A stretch of 64,000 nucleotides of DNA from Lachnospiraceae bacterium. GTDB lineage: Bacteria > Bacillota > Clostridia > Lachnospirales > Lachnospiraceae. The stretch is from assembly GCA_002892395.1 (NCBI GenBank), contig NBBL01000004.1:1-64000 (forward strand), read 5' to 3'. Made by a program: the position numbers and the translations under genes. The notes under the pieces are model-generated. The model saw only the letters and a program-made list of their open reading frames with translations, was not told where the DNA came from and ran no database searches. This document shows, piece after piece, positions 1 through 9,790 of the stretch. Positions within the stretch are counted from its first letter, which is position 1. Each line of letters begins with the position of its first letter.

Positions 1-13
1 GTATAAGAGACAG
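1..13. other. Residual Nextera/Tn5 mosaic-end adapter
   Basis: The first 13 bases, GTATAAGAGACAG, equal the inner 13 of the 19-base Tn5 mosaic end used in Nextera libraries. They interrupt the reading frame of the transposase that runs to the edge. Most likely an assembly artefact marking a contig end, not biology. Confidence 0.85.
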
Positions 14-1392
<1,379 letters not shown>

Positions 1393-1407
1393 CTATAATT
1401 TTCAAAT

Positions 1408-1460
1408 AAAAAAATCAAGAAAAACACAACTTAATTTGATTAAGAAGTCTCCTTGATTTT
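1408..1460 (-). terminator. Hairpin with T-run at left end of the second element
   Basis: Arms at 1452-1460 and 1411-1419 (AAAATCAAG / CTTGATTTT on the minus strand), followed by a T-run before tnpX-II. The upstream arm overlaps the -10 of the joint promoter (1456-1461). Transcripts from that promoter should therefore lack the arm, while read-through from outside would carry it. The same layout is at 16404-16464. Confidence 0.6.
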
Positions 1461-1484
1461 ATAACACCTGTAACAACTTGTCAA
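1456..1484 (-). promoter_or_regulatory. Consensus promoter at the joint of two element ends, driving tnpX-II
   Basis: Minus strand TTGACA (1479-1484), 17-bp spacer, TAAAAT (1456-1461). The -35 lies just beyond tnpW, in the presumed right end of one element; the -10 lies in the left end of the next. Tn4451 is known to build its tnpX promoter this way when its ends join. At the element's outer left end (16461-16466) a -10-like TAGAAT exists but no matching -35. Confidence 0.7.
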
Positions 1485-1491
1485 GGACTTT

Positions 1492-1677
1492 CTAATCATT
1501 TTTATCGACTTTTTGATGTTTTTCTCTCTCCATTTCTCTAAGCATTATGCGTTTTAATTTGTCTTGCATTGTTTCCGTTGCATTTTCATTAAAGTGAACA
1601 ACAACCTCATAGGTTGCTTTACCAATTTTCTTTATCGTCTTTGTTCCTTTATTCTGTTCATTTTTATTTTCGTTCAT
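1492..1677 (-). CDS. tnpW: TnpW-like small transposon protein
   Basis: 61 residues, Lys/Glu-rich, with a central segment (IGKATYEVVVHFNENATETM) typical of the short TnpW proteins of Tn4451-type elements. No enzymatic motif is visible and the role of TnpW is not established. ATG at 1677 follows AGGAGG with 8-base spacing. It is the last gene before the element joint, as expected for tnpW. Confidence 0.7.
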   Translation of the reverse strand: MNENKNEQNKGTKTIKKIGKATYEVVVHFNENATETMQDKLKRIMLREMEREKHQKVDKND

Positions 1678-1778
1678 ATATTTTTCCTCCTGTTTGTTGC
1701 AATTAAAAAAGACGATAGATTTTTACTTCTACCGCCTTGCTTAAAGCTCATATAACTGTCTATTCTGTTATCTGCATA

Positions 1779-2768
1779 TTAAATTTTCAAATTCTTATTG
1801 TTTAACATTCCACCAAACATTGTATGATACATATCCTTAGAGGATTCTTCTATCTTGGTAATACTTGATATTTTATTTCCTGCGTCCTTTGATGAAGCTC
1901 CGCAAAGATAAAAGGCTTCATTTTCTGTTCCATAGTCTATTGCTATATATCTATCGTGATATTTTTTGCCTGCAACCTTCATTTTTAAGTTGATATTTGG
2001 ATAATCTCTTCTAAAATCATTTAGGATGTTTTTTGTAAGCATATCTTTATTTTTCACATTGTCGCTAAAGACTATAATTTCAACATTGTCTTTTGCAGCT
2101 CTTAATAATTCTAAGGTTTTCAAGCCTATATAGTTATCTATTACATAAATGCTTTTCTTTGCTGACTTATATATTTTTGTATAGGCAACATCCGCTTCAA
2201 TCTTATCTCCATTCATCAAAAGGAAATGCTTGTAAGTGTCCGGATCGATAAAATTATCCATTACTTTTTTCAAATCTTCTTTAGTAGCCATTTGAGATTT
2301 TATTTCTGCAATATCATTTGTGTTTTGGTTGGTTTGAATAGCTATTTGGACTAATTCTTTTGAACCGATAAAATCTTGATTTTCAATAATGAAGTCTTTC
2401 ATCTGCTTAAATGTTCTAATTAAGGCTCTGCTTTGCCTAATCGCAAGTTCTCCCCTTAATACAGTCATAAGCATATAAATACCTTGTTCCGTAAAGGCAT
2501 TTGGTAGGTACCTTGAGCCGCCCCAACTTGAGGTGAAATTTTTGCACCTCAAGTTTTCAAACTCATTCTCGGTCAATTGAAACATAAAATCTTCGCCTTC
2601 AAACTTTTCAATATTATTTTTTACCTGTCTATTAAAGTTTTTAGTTTCATAACCATATATTTCAGCTAAATCTGCATCAAGCATTACTTTTTGTCCACGA
2701 ATGAAATATATTTTTTCTTGTATAGTTTTATCATCTACAATAACTATCTCTTTATTTTCATCTGCCAT
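1779..2768 (-). CDS. ORF6N-domain protein
   Basis: 329 residues. The N-terminal ~100 residues match the phage/element ORF6N DNA-binding domain (FIRGQKVMLDADLAEIYGYET, then NRQVKNNIEKF and the FTEQGIYMLMTVLRG segment). The middle is helical. The C-terminal half (YDPD-type stretch near GDKIEADVAYTKIYKSAKKSIYVIDNYIG, ending KKYHDRYIAIDYG) resembles the phospholipase D-like domain often joined to ORF6N; HDR here may be the HxK-type site in altered form. ATG at 2768 is chosen because GGAGGTG lies just upstream. Function unknown, probably DNA binding in element biology. Confidence 0.75.
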   Translation of the reverse strand: MADENKEIVIVDDKTIQEKIYFIRGQKVMLDADLAEIYGYETKNFNRQVKNNIEKFEGEDFMFQLTENEFENLRCKNFTSSWGGSRYLPNAFTEQGIYMLMTVLRGELAIRQSRALIRTFKQMKDFIIENQDFIGSKELVQIAIQTNQNTNDIAEIKSQMATKEDLKKVMDNFIDPDTYKHFLLMNGDKIEADVAYTKIYKSAKKSIYVIDNYIGLKTLELLRAAKDNVEIIVFSDNVKNKDMLTKNILNDFRRDYPNINLKMKVAGKKYHDRYIAIDYGTENEAFYLCGASSKDAGNKISSITKIEESSKDMYHTMFGGMLNNKNLKI

Positions 2769-2841
2769 GAAATGCACCTCCAAAATTATCTAAATATCTT
2801 TTCCAATCCGCCACGCACTGCGTAGCTTTTTGAAATAAGTC

Positions 2842-3165
2842 TCATATCTTTTTATATTTTTCTACTCCACCTTCAGCTTTTCCGATGTGTTCTACATTTT
2901 TCACAAGTCCCTTATTTACATTTTCATAAAACCATCTGCCAATCAAAGCCGGCGGTGTTGCTATTAACTCTCGTAAAACAAATTCTTTGTCTTTCGACAA
3001 AAAGCTTATTTTATTTAGTAAGGTATTATATAAGTCAACATAACTTGTATTTTCTTGTAAACTGCTACACTTACAATATTCACTAATACTTGGGTAATTA
3101 CCCTCTATAACTTTTTTAGTTAAAATTTTCAGTTCTTCATCGTTTACTGTAAATTGAATTCGCAT
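2842..3165 (-). CDS. Small DUF1413-like protein
   Basis: 107 residues, without signal peptide or membrane segment. The N-terminus (RIQFTVNDEELKIL) looks like a ribbon-helix-helix start; the C-terminus (FVLRELIATPPALIGRWFYENV, then VEHIGKAEGG) follows the DUF1413 pattern. Such proteins occur beside rep and mob genes on mobile elements. A small DNA-binding regulator is a reasonable guess, not shown. Confidence 0.55.
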   Translation of the reverse strand: MRIQFTVNDEELKILTKKVIEGNYPSISEYCKCSSLQENTSYVDLYNTLLNKISFLSKDKEFVLRELIATPPALIGRWFYENVNKGLVKNVEHIGKAEGGVEKYKKI

Positions 3166-3346
3166 TTATATATCCTCTCTTTATAACTGAGTTTATTATC
3201 ATATCACTGTCATTTTATCATAAATACGATGATTTTTCCATACTGCAATTTTAAGCCCTCACATGATGTTTTCACACTTAGCTATATTCTGATACCTCTT
3301 TTACCATTAACGCTCTAAAAAAGCCTCTCCACCGTCTTATATGAGA

Positions 3347-4093
3347 TTATAAATGTTCTCCCTTGTCATAATCTTCAAGGGTATATACTGTTGATTTACT
3401 GCACTCCTTTAATTTCCCTTTATCTTGTTCATACCAATGAATTAAGGTCGCATAATGGTCTTTGTAGTTTCTTCCTGTGCTTTGCATATAAGTCGAAAGC
3501 TTTTCTATCATTTTCTCCCTATGACCTTGCATTTTATCCTTTAACTTTCCATATTCTTCATCTGTTAAGGAAACATTTTTATATTCTCCATAAAAAACGG
3601 GGGATATTTTTTCTATCTCCCCCTCTTTTTCTAACTCTATATCTATTTCTTTCTCTATATCTCCGTTGCAATTTTGTTGCAAAAGGTTGCAATGTGTTGC
3701 ATTAGTGTTGCATTGCAACGCTTTTTGTCCTCTCGATTTTCTCGAACGCCTTGTAGACGCTGTTTCTGAACCTATAAGACTTGGGATTTCTGTTAAAAAA
3801 TACTCGTCATTTTCTGTGATTATCTCCATCAATCCTTGTGCCATAAGATAGTTCACTGTAACCATTACATCATCTTCTGTTTCATCAATCGTTAAGGCAA
3901 GCTCTTTGATAAAGTCTGTTTCTACTCCGTCATAATACAGTTTTCCACTATCTTTTAGGCTAAGCAAAAGCAATTTGAGGTAAATGATTGTATAGGTATC
4001 TCCTCCTGATATTCTTCTTAGTCTTTTTATTCTCTTGTCTGTAAAAAAATCTTCTTTCAGCTTTAACCAATAGTATCTTCTATTATCTGCCAT
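3347..4093 (-). CDS. Phage replisome organizer N-terminal domain protein (replication initiator)
   Basis: 248 residues. The first ~125 (RRYYWLKLKEDFFTDKRIKRL onward) form the winged-helix replisome organizer domain of Gram-positive phages and plasmids. A Ser/Arg-rich linker and acidic Lys/Glu tract lead to a C-terminal helical part with the KDHYATLIHWYEQD motif, probably for helicase-loader contact. It lies next to the relaxase, so the element may replicate as a circle. A homologue with most of its length conserved is at 23267-24010 in a different element. Confidence 0.8.
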   Translation of the reverse strand: MADNRRYYWLKLKEDFFTDKRIKRLRRISGGDTYTIIYLKLLLLSLKDSGKLYYDGVETDFIKELALTIDETEDDVMVTVNYLMAQGLMEIITENDEYFLTEIPSLIGSETASTRRSRKSRGQKALQCNTNATHCNLLQQNCNGDIEKEIDIELEKEGEIEKISPVFYGEYKNVSLTDEEYGKLKDKMQGHREKMIEKLSTYMQSTGRNYKDHYATLIHWYEQDKGKLKECSKSTVYTLEDYDKGEHL

Positions 4094-4174
4094 TTTTCTC
4101 TCCTTTCGTTCCTCTTATGCACCGAAACAGTGCGTCTGCTTATCTTATTTACGATGTTATCCCATTTTGGGACT

Positions 4175-5815
4175 TCATCTTTCCTCATTCCTGTAATAGT
4201 TCTTTGTCTTTTCCTTTCGTTTTTCGTAGGCTTCTTGTTGCTCCTGATATTTCTTAATCTGTGCAATGACACTTTGTTTTTCTCCTCTCTTGATTGCCTT
4301 GTCAATCTCAATGGATAAATCTATTCCATAATCCTCATTGACTGTCTTGACGGCATACTTGATATGGTTAATACTTTCGTATTCCTCTTTGATTGATTGA
4401 GATTGTCTGTTGAGTTTCGATATTTCATCTTCAAGGCTTTGGATTTCTTTTTTCCAGTCTTTAGACTTAATCGCCGATGAGCCTGTTATCTTTTCAAGAA
4501 TTGCCCTTGCTCTTTTATATTTATCTATCTCATCTTTATGGGAATTGTAAAAGCTGTCTTTGAATAGGGATTTACTGTTCCATTCCTCAAAGACTTTTTT
4601 GTTATCCTTGATGATGTCCGCATAGGCAAAGCATTTATTTAAGTTTTCTATTCTTGTGGTTTTCGCCTTAATGTCTTGACTAACCTTCTTATTTTGGGAT
4701 TGTAATGTGCTTATCTTTTCTTGTAGGTCGGCTATGGTTTTAAGATTGTTATCTTTCAGATATATTCTTGCTTTGGAAAATCGTCTTAGGTCTGCACCTA
4801 TCTTTTTGTTGCTTGCATAGGGATTTAACTTTCTTGCTTTTTCTCCCTGTAAGTCATAATAAATACTGATGTACTCATAGAGATTAAAGAGTTCCGCCTT
4901 GTTCTCATATTCTTCTTTTTTCTCCTGTTTGTATTCATCATATTTTACTTGCAGACTTCCAAGTAACGAGCCTATCCAAGATGTAAGTTTGGATAGCTCC
5001 TCTTTTAATTTTCTAAATTTTAAATTCAAGGCGATGATTTTTCTGTTTTGGTTTCCTCTCTCTGTCTGTATGCCTTTTTTCTCCATCTGATAACTGCTTG
5101 TGCCTAAATGAATTTGCGGGAGTTCTTCTCTGCCTTGTTCTTTAAAGGTGCGTGGATCTATCCTTTTATTTATGTTGTTCCTTGCCAAGTATTCGTTTGC
5201 TTTCTTTGAAAAGTTTTCTCTCCACTCTTTTGCTTTGTCAGGTTTGTTCCAATCGTTCAAATTAACTTTTCTTGATTTATAGTTTCCGCTTTTCAGTTTT
5301 ATCTTTTCTCCGTTTTCATTAAGGATATATTCTTTTCTGCATTTCGGTTTCCAATTCCCTTTTTCGTCTATTTCTCTAAGGGTAAGTAGGATATGGGCGT
5401 GTGGTTGTTCTTCATGATCGCTTGCCATAGGATTATGAATATTACAGTCTGCTATCATACCTTTAGAAGTAAAGTTTTCTTCTATAAATTCGCTGATTAA
5501 TTTTATTCTGTCCTGTTCATTTAATTCTCTTGGCAGTGTAAAGAGCAGATTTCTTGCAAGTTGTGAATTTTTACTTTTCTCTATTTTTTCAACACTATTC
5601 CATAGGTATTCTCTGTTTGAAAACTTTTTCGGGATATGTTCCGGCAGAAATATTTTTGAGAATACAAGGTCTTCTTTTTTAGAATAGTCATGTGTTTTTC
5701 CATAGTATTCATCTTGTAATTTATCTCTTGCATTGTATGCAGCTTTTGCAATCACGCTATGCCCTTTTGACCTTGCCACAATATCTACATGGGTATGCAA
5801 ACTTTTGATTTCCAT
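4175..5815 (-). CDS. mobL: MobA/MobL-family relaxase
   Basis: 546 residues. The N-terminal ~220 carry the MobQ-type relaxase fold: the AKAAYNARDKL segment, and the metal-binding HxH motif in EEQPHAHILLTLREI. The long C-terminal part is coiled coil. It nicks the origin of transfer so that a conjugative helper can move the element; no transfer apparatus of its own is present. A candidate oriT lies ~85 bp upstream. ATG at 5815 follows AAGGAGG. Length and motifs are intact. Confidence 0.88.
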   Translation of the reverse strand: MEIKSLHTHVDIVARSKGHSVIAKAAYNARDKLQDEYYGKTHDYSKKEDLVFSKIFLPEHIPKKFSNREYLWNSVEKIEKSKNSQLARNLLFTLPRELNEQDRIKLISEFIEENFTSKGMIADCNIHNPMASDHEEQPHAHILLTLREIDEKGNWKPKCRKEYILNENGEKIKLKSGNYKSRKVNLNDWNKPDKAKEWRENFSKKANEYLARNNINKRIDPRTFKEQGREELPQIHLGTSSYQMEKKGIQTERGNQNRKIIALNLKFRKLKEELSKLTSWIGSLLGSLQVKYDEYKQEKKEEYENKAELFNLYEYISIYYDLQGEKARKLNPYASNKKIGADLRRFSKARIYLKDNNLKTIADLQEKISTLQSQNKKVSQDIKAKTTRIENLNKCFAYADIIKDNKKVFEEWNSKSLFKDSFYNSHKDEIDKYKRARAILEKITGSSAIKSKDWKKEIQSLEDEISKLNRQSQSIKEEYESINHIKYAVKTVNEDYGIDLSIEIDKAIKRGEKQSVIAQIKKYQEQQEAYEKRKEKTKNYYRNEER

Positions 5816-5897
5816 TGTCTTTTCCTCCTTTATCTGTTTTCAATTTTGGGATTTTACTATCCTAATGTTCAGGTCGTATCTTCGCTCCCTTTTTCAA

Positions 5898-5936
5898 AGG
5901 GCGCAAAGATACACCGTTTGACTACGGTGCTTTGCG
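5898..5936 (-). other. oriT: Candidate oriT (RSF1010-like nick region)
   Basis: On the minus strand an imperfect hairpin, CGCAAAG-CACCG / CGGTG-TAT-CTTTGCG (5936-5902), runs directly into GCGCCCT (5904-5898). MobQ-family origins such as RSF1010 have an inverted repeat immediately before the GCGCCCT nick box. It is just upstream of mobL. A second GC-rich hairpin (6000-6018, AAGGGGG/CCCCCTT) lies nearby. The rest of 5816-6129 holds no gene. Confidence 0.6.
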
Positions 5937-6129
5937 TTCCTGCGGAAAGCTTATAGCTCCGCTAAGGAAACAAAAACGCTAAAGCATTTTTATTTGTTCA
6001 AGGGGGCTACTCCCCCTTAGACCCCTGTGAACTTTGTTTTTTGTAGATTTTTCAAATCCACAAAAAAGCAAAGTGTTAAAATGTTCTCACTTTGCTCCAT
6101 CTCAGTTTCTAATACATTTTCTGTTTTCC

Positions 6130-6504
6130 TTATTCTTCCTCTGTCAGTTCTTCAAAATCATCATTTGCATTTTCCTCTTTAAGATTTGGATTTTCTTCTA
6201 AAGAGATTTCTTTTTCTTTTAAATAAATTTCTGTAAGTTCTTTTAGCTTTTCTCTATTTCGATTATCGGAAAGTACATAATCTAAAAAGGCATAGATTAA
6301 ATCATTGTCGGTACTTTCTTCTGCTCCGGTTATCTGTTTTTCAAATTTCTCAAACACGCCTCCTTTTTCTACTTTTCGTTTCGTGTCCGCCTTTCTTTTT
6401 AGCTGTGATTTCTTTTGTCTTAGTTGCTTAATTTTGTTTTCCGCCTGTTCTTTTTTCTTAGTTTCTTTTTCCAACTGGCTCATTATATTTTCTAACTCTT
6501 TCAT
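6130..6504 (-). CDS. DUF3847-type coiled-coil protein
   Basis: 124 residues, almost entirely charged and helical: a Lys/Gln-rich N-terminal coiled coil (MSQLEKETKKKEQAENKIKQ), a middle part (GGVFEKFEKQI), and an acidic tail. Proteins of this type sit next to mobL genes on many Firmicutes elements and are presumed mobilization accessories. The large inter-gene segment between it and mobL carries the oriT candidate. Confidence 0.65.
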   Translation of the reverse strand: MKELENIMSQLEKETKKKEQAENKIKQLRQKKSQLKRKADTKRKVEKGGVFEKFEKQITGAEESTDNDLIYAFLDYVLSDNRNREKLKELTEIYLKEKEISLEENPNLKEENANDDFEELTEEE

Positions 6505-6590
6505 TTTTCATTCCTCCATTTCAATATTGTTGTGTTCCAAACAAAGAAAGGCTAAGCACCTTTCTTTGATACTTAACCTTTCATCATTTT

Positions 6591-7007
6591 TTAGATTTTA
6601 TCTTCTAAAATCTTTCTTAGTTTTTCTAAAATTTGATCCCTCCTTTGTCCGATTGCCTGATGTGTAACTTTCTCTTTTCTGCTGATTGACCTAAGACTTT
6701 CTTCTCTGTAGAAGATGGCTTCCATTAACTCTCTTTCTTCTTTTGTCAGTGTAGCTAATGCCTTGTTTAATTCTTCGATCTGCATTTTGACCTCTACAAT
6801 TTTTTCTAAGTCTATTCTTTCATCTATGATGTTATCTACAAAGTGTCCGTCATAATCCATTGCTGAAAATGGAATCACGTCATACTTCCAATCCTTTCTC
6901 TGAAGATATTTTTCATGCTCGGTTATCTTCCAATAGGCTTTATATACTTCTTCACTTACAGGTACAGCTTTCCCTCTAACATAGATGTGATATTCTTTTT
7001 TACCCAT
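6591..7007 (-). CDS. Sigma-70 region 4-like element protein
   Basis: 138 residues. The C-terminal ~60 form a region-4 helix-turn-helix (LTKEERELMEAIFYREESLRSISRKEKVTHQAIGQRRDQI). The N-terminal half (EYHIYVRGKAVPVSEEVYKAYW) is the segment common to sigma-like regulators of Tn916/Tn4451-type elements. No region 2 is present, so it is more likely a DNA-binding regulator than a complete sigma factor. ATG at 7007 has AGGAGG upstream. Confidence 0.7.
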   Translation of the reverse strand: MGKKEYHIYVRGKAVPVSEEVYKAYWKITEHEKYLQRKDWKYDVIPFSAMDYDGHFVDNIIDERIDLEKIVEVKMQIEELNKALATLTKEERELMEAIFYREESLRSISRKEKVTHQAIGQRRDQILEKLRKILEDKI

Positions 7008-7052
7008 TGTGCTATCCTCCTTTTTCTGCTCTCTGTTTTTGCTTTTTGAGAA

Positions 7053-7094
7053 TAAAAAAGGAGGACTTCTACACTTTGGCGTAAAATGTCCTCT
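7053..7094 (-). terminator. Rho-independent terminator after the iron operon
   Basis: Minus strand AGAGGAC (7094-7088) pairs with GTCCTCC (7066-7060), then a T-run at 7059-7053. It separates the feo operon from the sigma-like gene. The rest of 7095-7294 shows no gene. Confidence 0.6.
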
Positions 7095-7294
7095 TAGGTT
7101 AAAAACTAATATTTTATATGATTTTCTATTTTGTTGTTTCTGGTAAAGTGTTATTGCTACGTGTAAGCAATTCCAAGCATAAAAAATGATAAATATATCT
7201 TATGTGAATAACAAAATTTAGTGTTTTCATTATTTATCCCTCCATTGCTTAGCTACATTTTAACCTCCATTCTTTGATTCTGTACTTAACCAAA

Positions 7295-7537
7295 CTACTC
7301 TTTTACAATCCAAATATCATCTTGATTAACAACACAATTCGAGCATCCCGAACATTGACTTTGGCATTTACTTGTTGCAGACCTTTTAGTTTTTACCAAA
7401 TATCCATTATTTTCGAGATATTCAATTTTCATTTTTACACTATCTAAATCCTCACCTGTCAGTTCAGCAAGTTCTTGCAAAGTGCAAGTCTTTTTCTTTT
7501 TCAATACTTCTAATAGTTGTATAAGCATACTTATCAC
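7295..7537 (-). CDS. FeoC-like iron-sulfur/winged-helix regulator
   Basis: 80 residues. The N-terminal winged helix (LLEVLKKKKTCTLQELAELTG...VKMKIEYLENNGYLVK) is followed by a Cys cluster CQSQCSGCSNC (about residues 58-68). FeoC proteins pair with FeoB and have a Cys-rich wing that can bind an Fe-S cluster. It begins 4 bp after feoB and is the last gene of the operon. Confidence 0.75.
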   Translation of the reverse strand: MISMLIQLLEVLKKKKTCTLQELAELTGEDLDSVKMKIEYLENNGYLVKTKRSATSKCQSQCSGCSNCVVNQDDIWIVKE

Positions 7538-7540
7538 ACC

Positions 7541-9562
7541 TTAAAAAATCAGTTGTCCAATATGATATGCAACACAAGATATAATTAGAGCCGATAATAT
7601 ATAATACAGTGCTATTTTTATCGTCCATTTTTTTGAATGTGTTTCTTGTGCGGTAGCTGCAAGAGCCATCAAACAAGGCATATTGAAGAAAAAGGCAAAA
7701 GTAAATGCTAAGGCTTCCGGCTTTGAAATCATTGTCAACATATTATTGCTTAGAATAGCGGTATCTACTGTCCCTTTAACCTCAACTGCATGCCATATTC
7801 CTGAAGAAGTAAATAATGATGCCATTACTCCTAATGCCGATTCTTTTCCCATTGCAGAAGCAACAAAAGCCATAAATAATTGCCATGGTAACCCAAACAA
7901 TTTTGTTACAGGCTCTATAAATGTTCCTACTTTATAAATAAGGCTGTTAGCTATATTTCCATCAGGCGTATAGGCAAGAATCCAAAATATAACAGAAATA
8001 AGGATAATGATACTCAATGCCCTTTTCAGTACATTTCCCATCCTATTCATTACAGAAGAAAGTAAATTTTTCCAATGTGGCTTGTGATATGGTGGAAGTT
8101 CCATAATCATTCCAAAATGTTCACTTCCCTCATAAAGCGATTTTCTGAAAATCCTATATGTGATTAGTAAATGTAGAAAAGCAACTGCAAATAGGCTTAA
8201 TATCACAAATACTGCCTGTTTTCCGAAGAATGTTCCTGTAACAAGCCCGACTACTCCCCATGTTGACCCGCAAGGGACTACCCAAGATAATGCAATCGTC
8301 ATAACCCTCTGTCCCCATGAATCAATTACTCTCGTTCCTGTGATTCCACCTATATTACAGCCGAAACTTAACAAGAACGGCATAATTGCTTTTCCTTGCA
8401 ATCCTAATTTCGACATAGTGTTGTCAAAGACATAGGAAACTCTTGCCATATATCCTACATCTTCCAAGAATCCAAATACTAAGCTAATTCCCAATACATA
8501 ACTTGCCATTTGCAATGCAAAAGTAATTGCAGTCATTACGGCTCCACACAAAAGTGAAATCAGCCAATTTGATACTCCAATGGCGACAAGCCCCTTTGCC
8601 AACAATGTTGATATTTTAGGTATAACAAACCCGAACAATCCCATTAGCGGAAAGCCGATAAGCATGGAAACAATCAAACCTAAAATGATAACTCCGATAG
8701 CCATAGGTTTTCCGAAAGCTTTACTTGTGGATATACGATCAAATTTGCTTCTCTTAAATACTCTCTTTTTCTGAACAACATTTGCATTTAGCAGTTTATC
8801 TATCCATTCAAATTTACAATTACCGGTTATTAAATTGCCATTTTTTATGCTTTTTAATACGTTCTCTATTTCTTCAAATTCGACTTTTTCAACATTATCT
8901 TTTACTAACGCAATTACTTTTGCATCCTGATCTAATAATTTTCCGATAATCCACGACTTTGAAAATACACCTATACCTTTATCAGGGATATGTTTTTTTA
9001 ATAGCTTATAGTTATCTCCAACAATATTTTCATATGCCCTTTCTAAATTTTCGTCAGATAAAATTTTCCCTCTATCTGAATGCTCTAGAAAAGCATAAAA
9101 CTCTTTGTATTCCTTTTTATCTGCCGCAACGATAGGAATGACAGGTATATTCAAGGATTTTTGTAACCCCTTTATATTTATATTTTTTCCTTGACTTGTA
9201 GCAACATCCATCATGTTCATGATTAAGACAACCGGAATATTTATTCCAATGTAGTCAGAGAGCATAAATAGACTTCGATTTAATTGTGAAGCATCTGCCA
9301 TAATAGCAATTAAGTCTGCGTTCCCGGTTTCTATATATTCTCTTGTTATAACTTCTTCCTCTGAATTTGCTGATAAGCCGTATGCACCGGGTAAATCTAC
9401 AATTTTGTATTGGGTGCCTTTATGTGAAAATTCACCTTCTTTTTTCTCAACGGTTTTACCGGGCCAATTTCCAACATGTTGATTTGAGCCTGTCAACCCA
9501 TTAAACAAAGTCGATTTTCCGGAATTAGGCTGCCCCAGCAAAGCAATCGTTATTTTCTTCAT
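7541..9562 (-). CDS. feoB: Ferrous iron transporter FeoB (element-borne, intact)
   Basis: 673 residues, inner-membrane Fe(II) transporter. G domain at the N-terminus: G1 GQPNSGKST (9-17), G2/G3 region with VDLPGAYGL, G4 NMMD. The membrane part has the two FeoB gate regions, including the GCNIGGITGTRVIDS and CGSTWGVVG segments. Intact, unlike the chromosomal feoB at 51863-54147. It belongs to one tightly packed operon with two ABC genes and feoA upstream and feoC downstream. Confidence 0.93.
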   Translation of the reverse strand: MKKITIALLGQPNSGKSTLFNGLTGSNQHVGNWPGKTVEKKEGEFSHKGTQYKIVDLPGAYGLSANSEEEVITREYIETGNADLIAIMADASQLNRSLFMLSDYIGINIPVVLIMNMMDVATSQGKNINIKGLQKSLNIPVIPIVAADKKEYKEFYAFLEHSDRGKILSDENLERAYENIVGDNYKLLKKHIPDKGIGVFSKSWIIGKLLDQDAKVIALVKDNVEKVEFEEIENVLKSIKNGNLITGNCKFEWIDKLLNANVVQKKRVFKRSKFDRISTSKAFGKPMAIGVIILGLIVSMLIGFPLMGLFGFVIPKISTLLAKGLVAIGVSNWLISLLCGAVMTAITFALQMASYVLGISLVFGFLEDVGYMARVSYVFDNTMSKLGLQGKAIMPFLLSFGCNIGGITGTRVIDSWGQRVMTIALSWVVPCGSTWGVVGLVTGTFFGKQAVFVILSLFAVAFLHLLITYRIFRKSLYEGSEHFGMIMELPPYHKPHWKNLLSSVMNRMGNVLKRALSIIILISVIFWILAYTPDGNIANSLIYKVGTFIEPVTKLFGLPWQLFMAFVASAMGKESALGVMASLFTSSGIWHAVEVKGTVDTAILSNNMLTMISKPEALAFTFAFFFNMPCLMALAATAQETHSKKWTIKIALYYILSALIISCVAYHIGQLIF

Positions 9563-9565
9563 ATC

Positions 9566-9790
9566 TCAAAGTACCTCCATCATTATTTTCTCTGCCTCTA
9601 TCTTATTTACAGCTATCATCGTATCTCTACAATAAATGAGAATAGGTTGCTTTTTATAATTCTGGATAACTTCAACATCGCTTCCGACAGTTATTCCGAT
9701 AGATATTATTCTGCTTTGAAAATGTGTATCACCAATAATTTCAACAACTTTACCTTTTGTCTTTTCTTTCAAAGTACTAAGCCTCTCCAT
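9566..9790 (-). CDS. feoA: FeoA-domain protein
   Basis: 74 residues forming one SH3-like FeoA domain (KGKVVEIIGDTHFQSRIISIGITVGSDVEVIQNY...IAVNKIEAEKIMMEV). It supports FeoB activity. The start at 9790 follows AAGGAG and overlaps the end of the upstream ABC gene by 14 bp, indicating translational coupling. Confidence 0.88.
   Translation of the reverse strand: MERLSTLKEKTKGKVVEIIGDTHFQSRIISIGITVGSDVEVIQNYKKQPILIYCRDTMIAVNKIEAEKIMMEVL

Noticed and set aside
4063-4311. 82-codon minus-strand ORF overlapping the mobL end
   Set aside because: Out-of-frame overlap with mobL, highly basic low-complexity product, no independent evidence.
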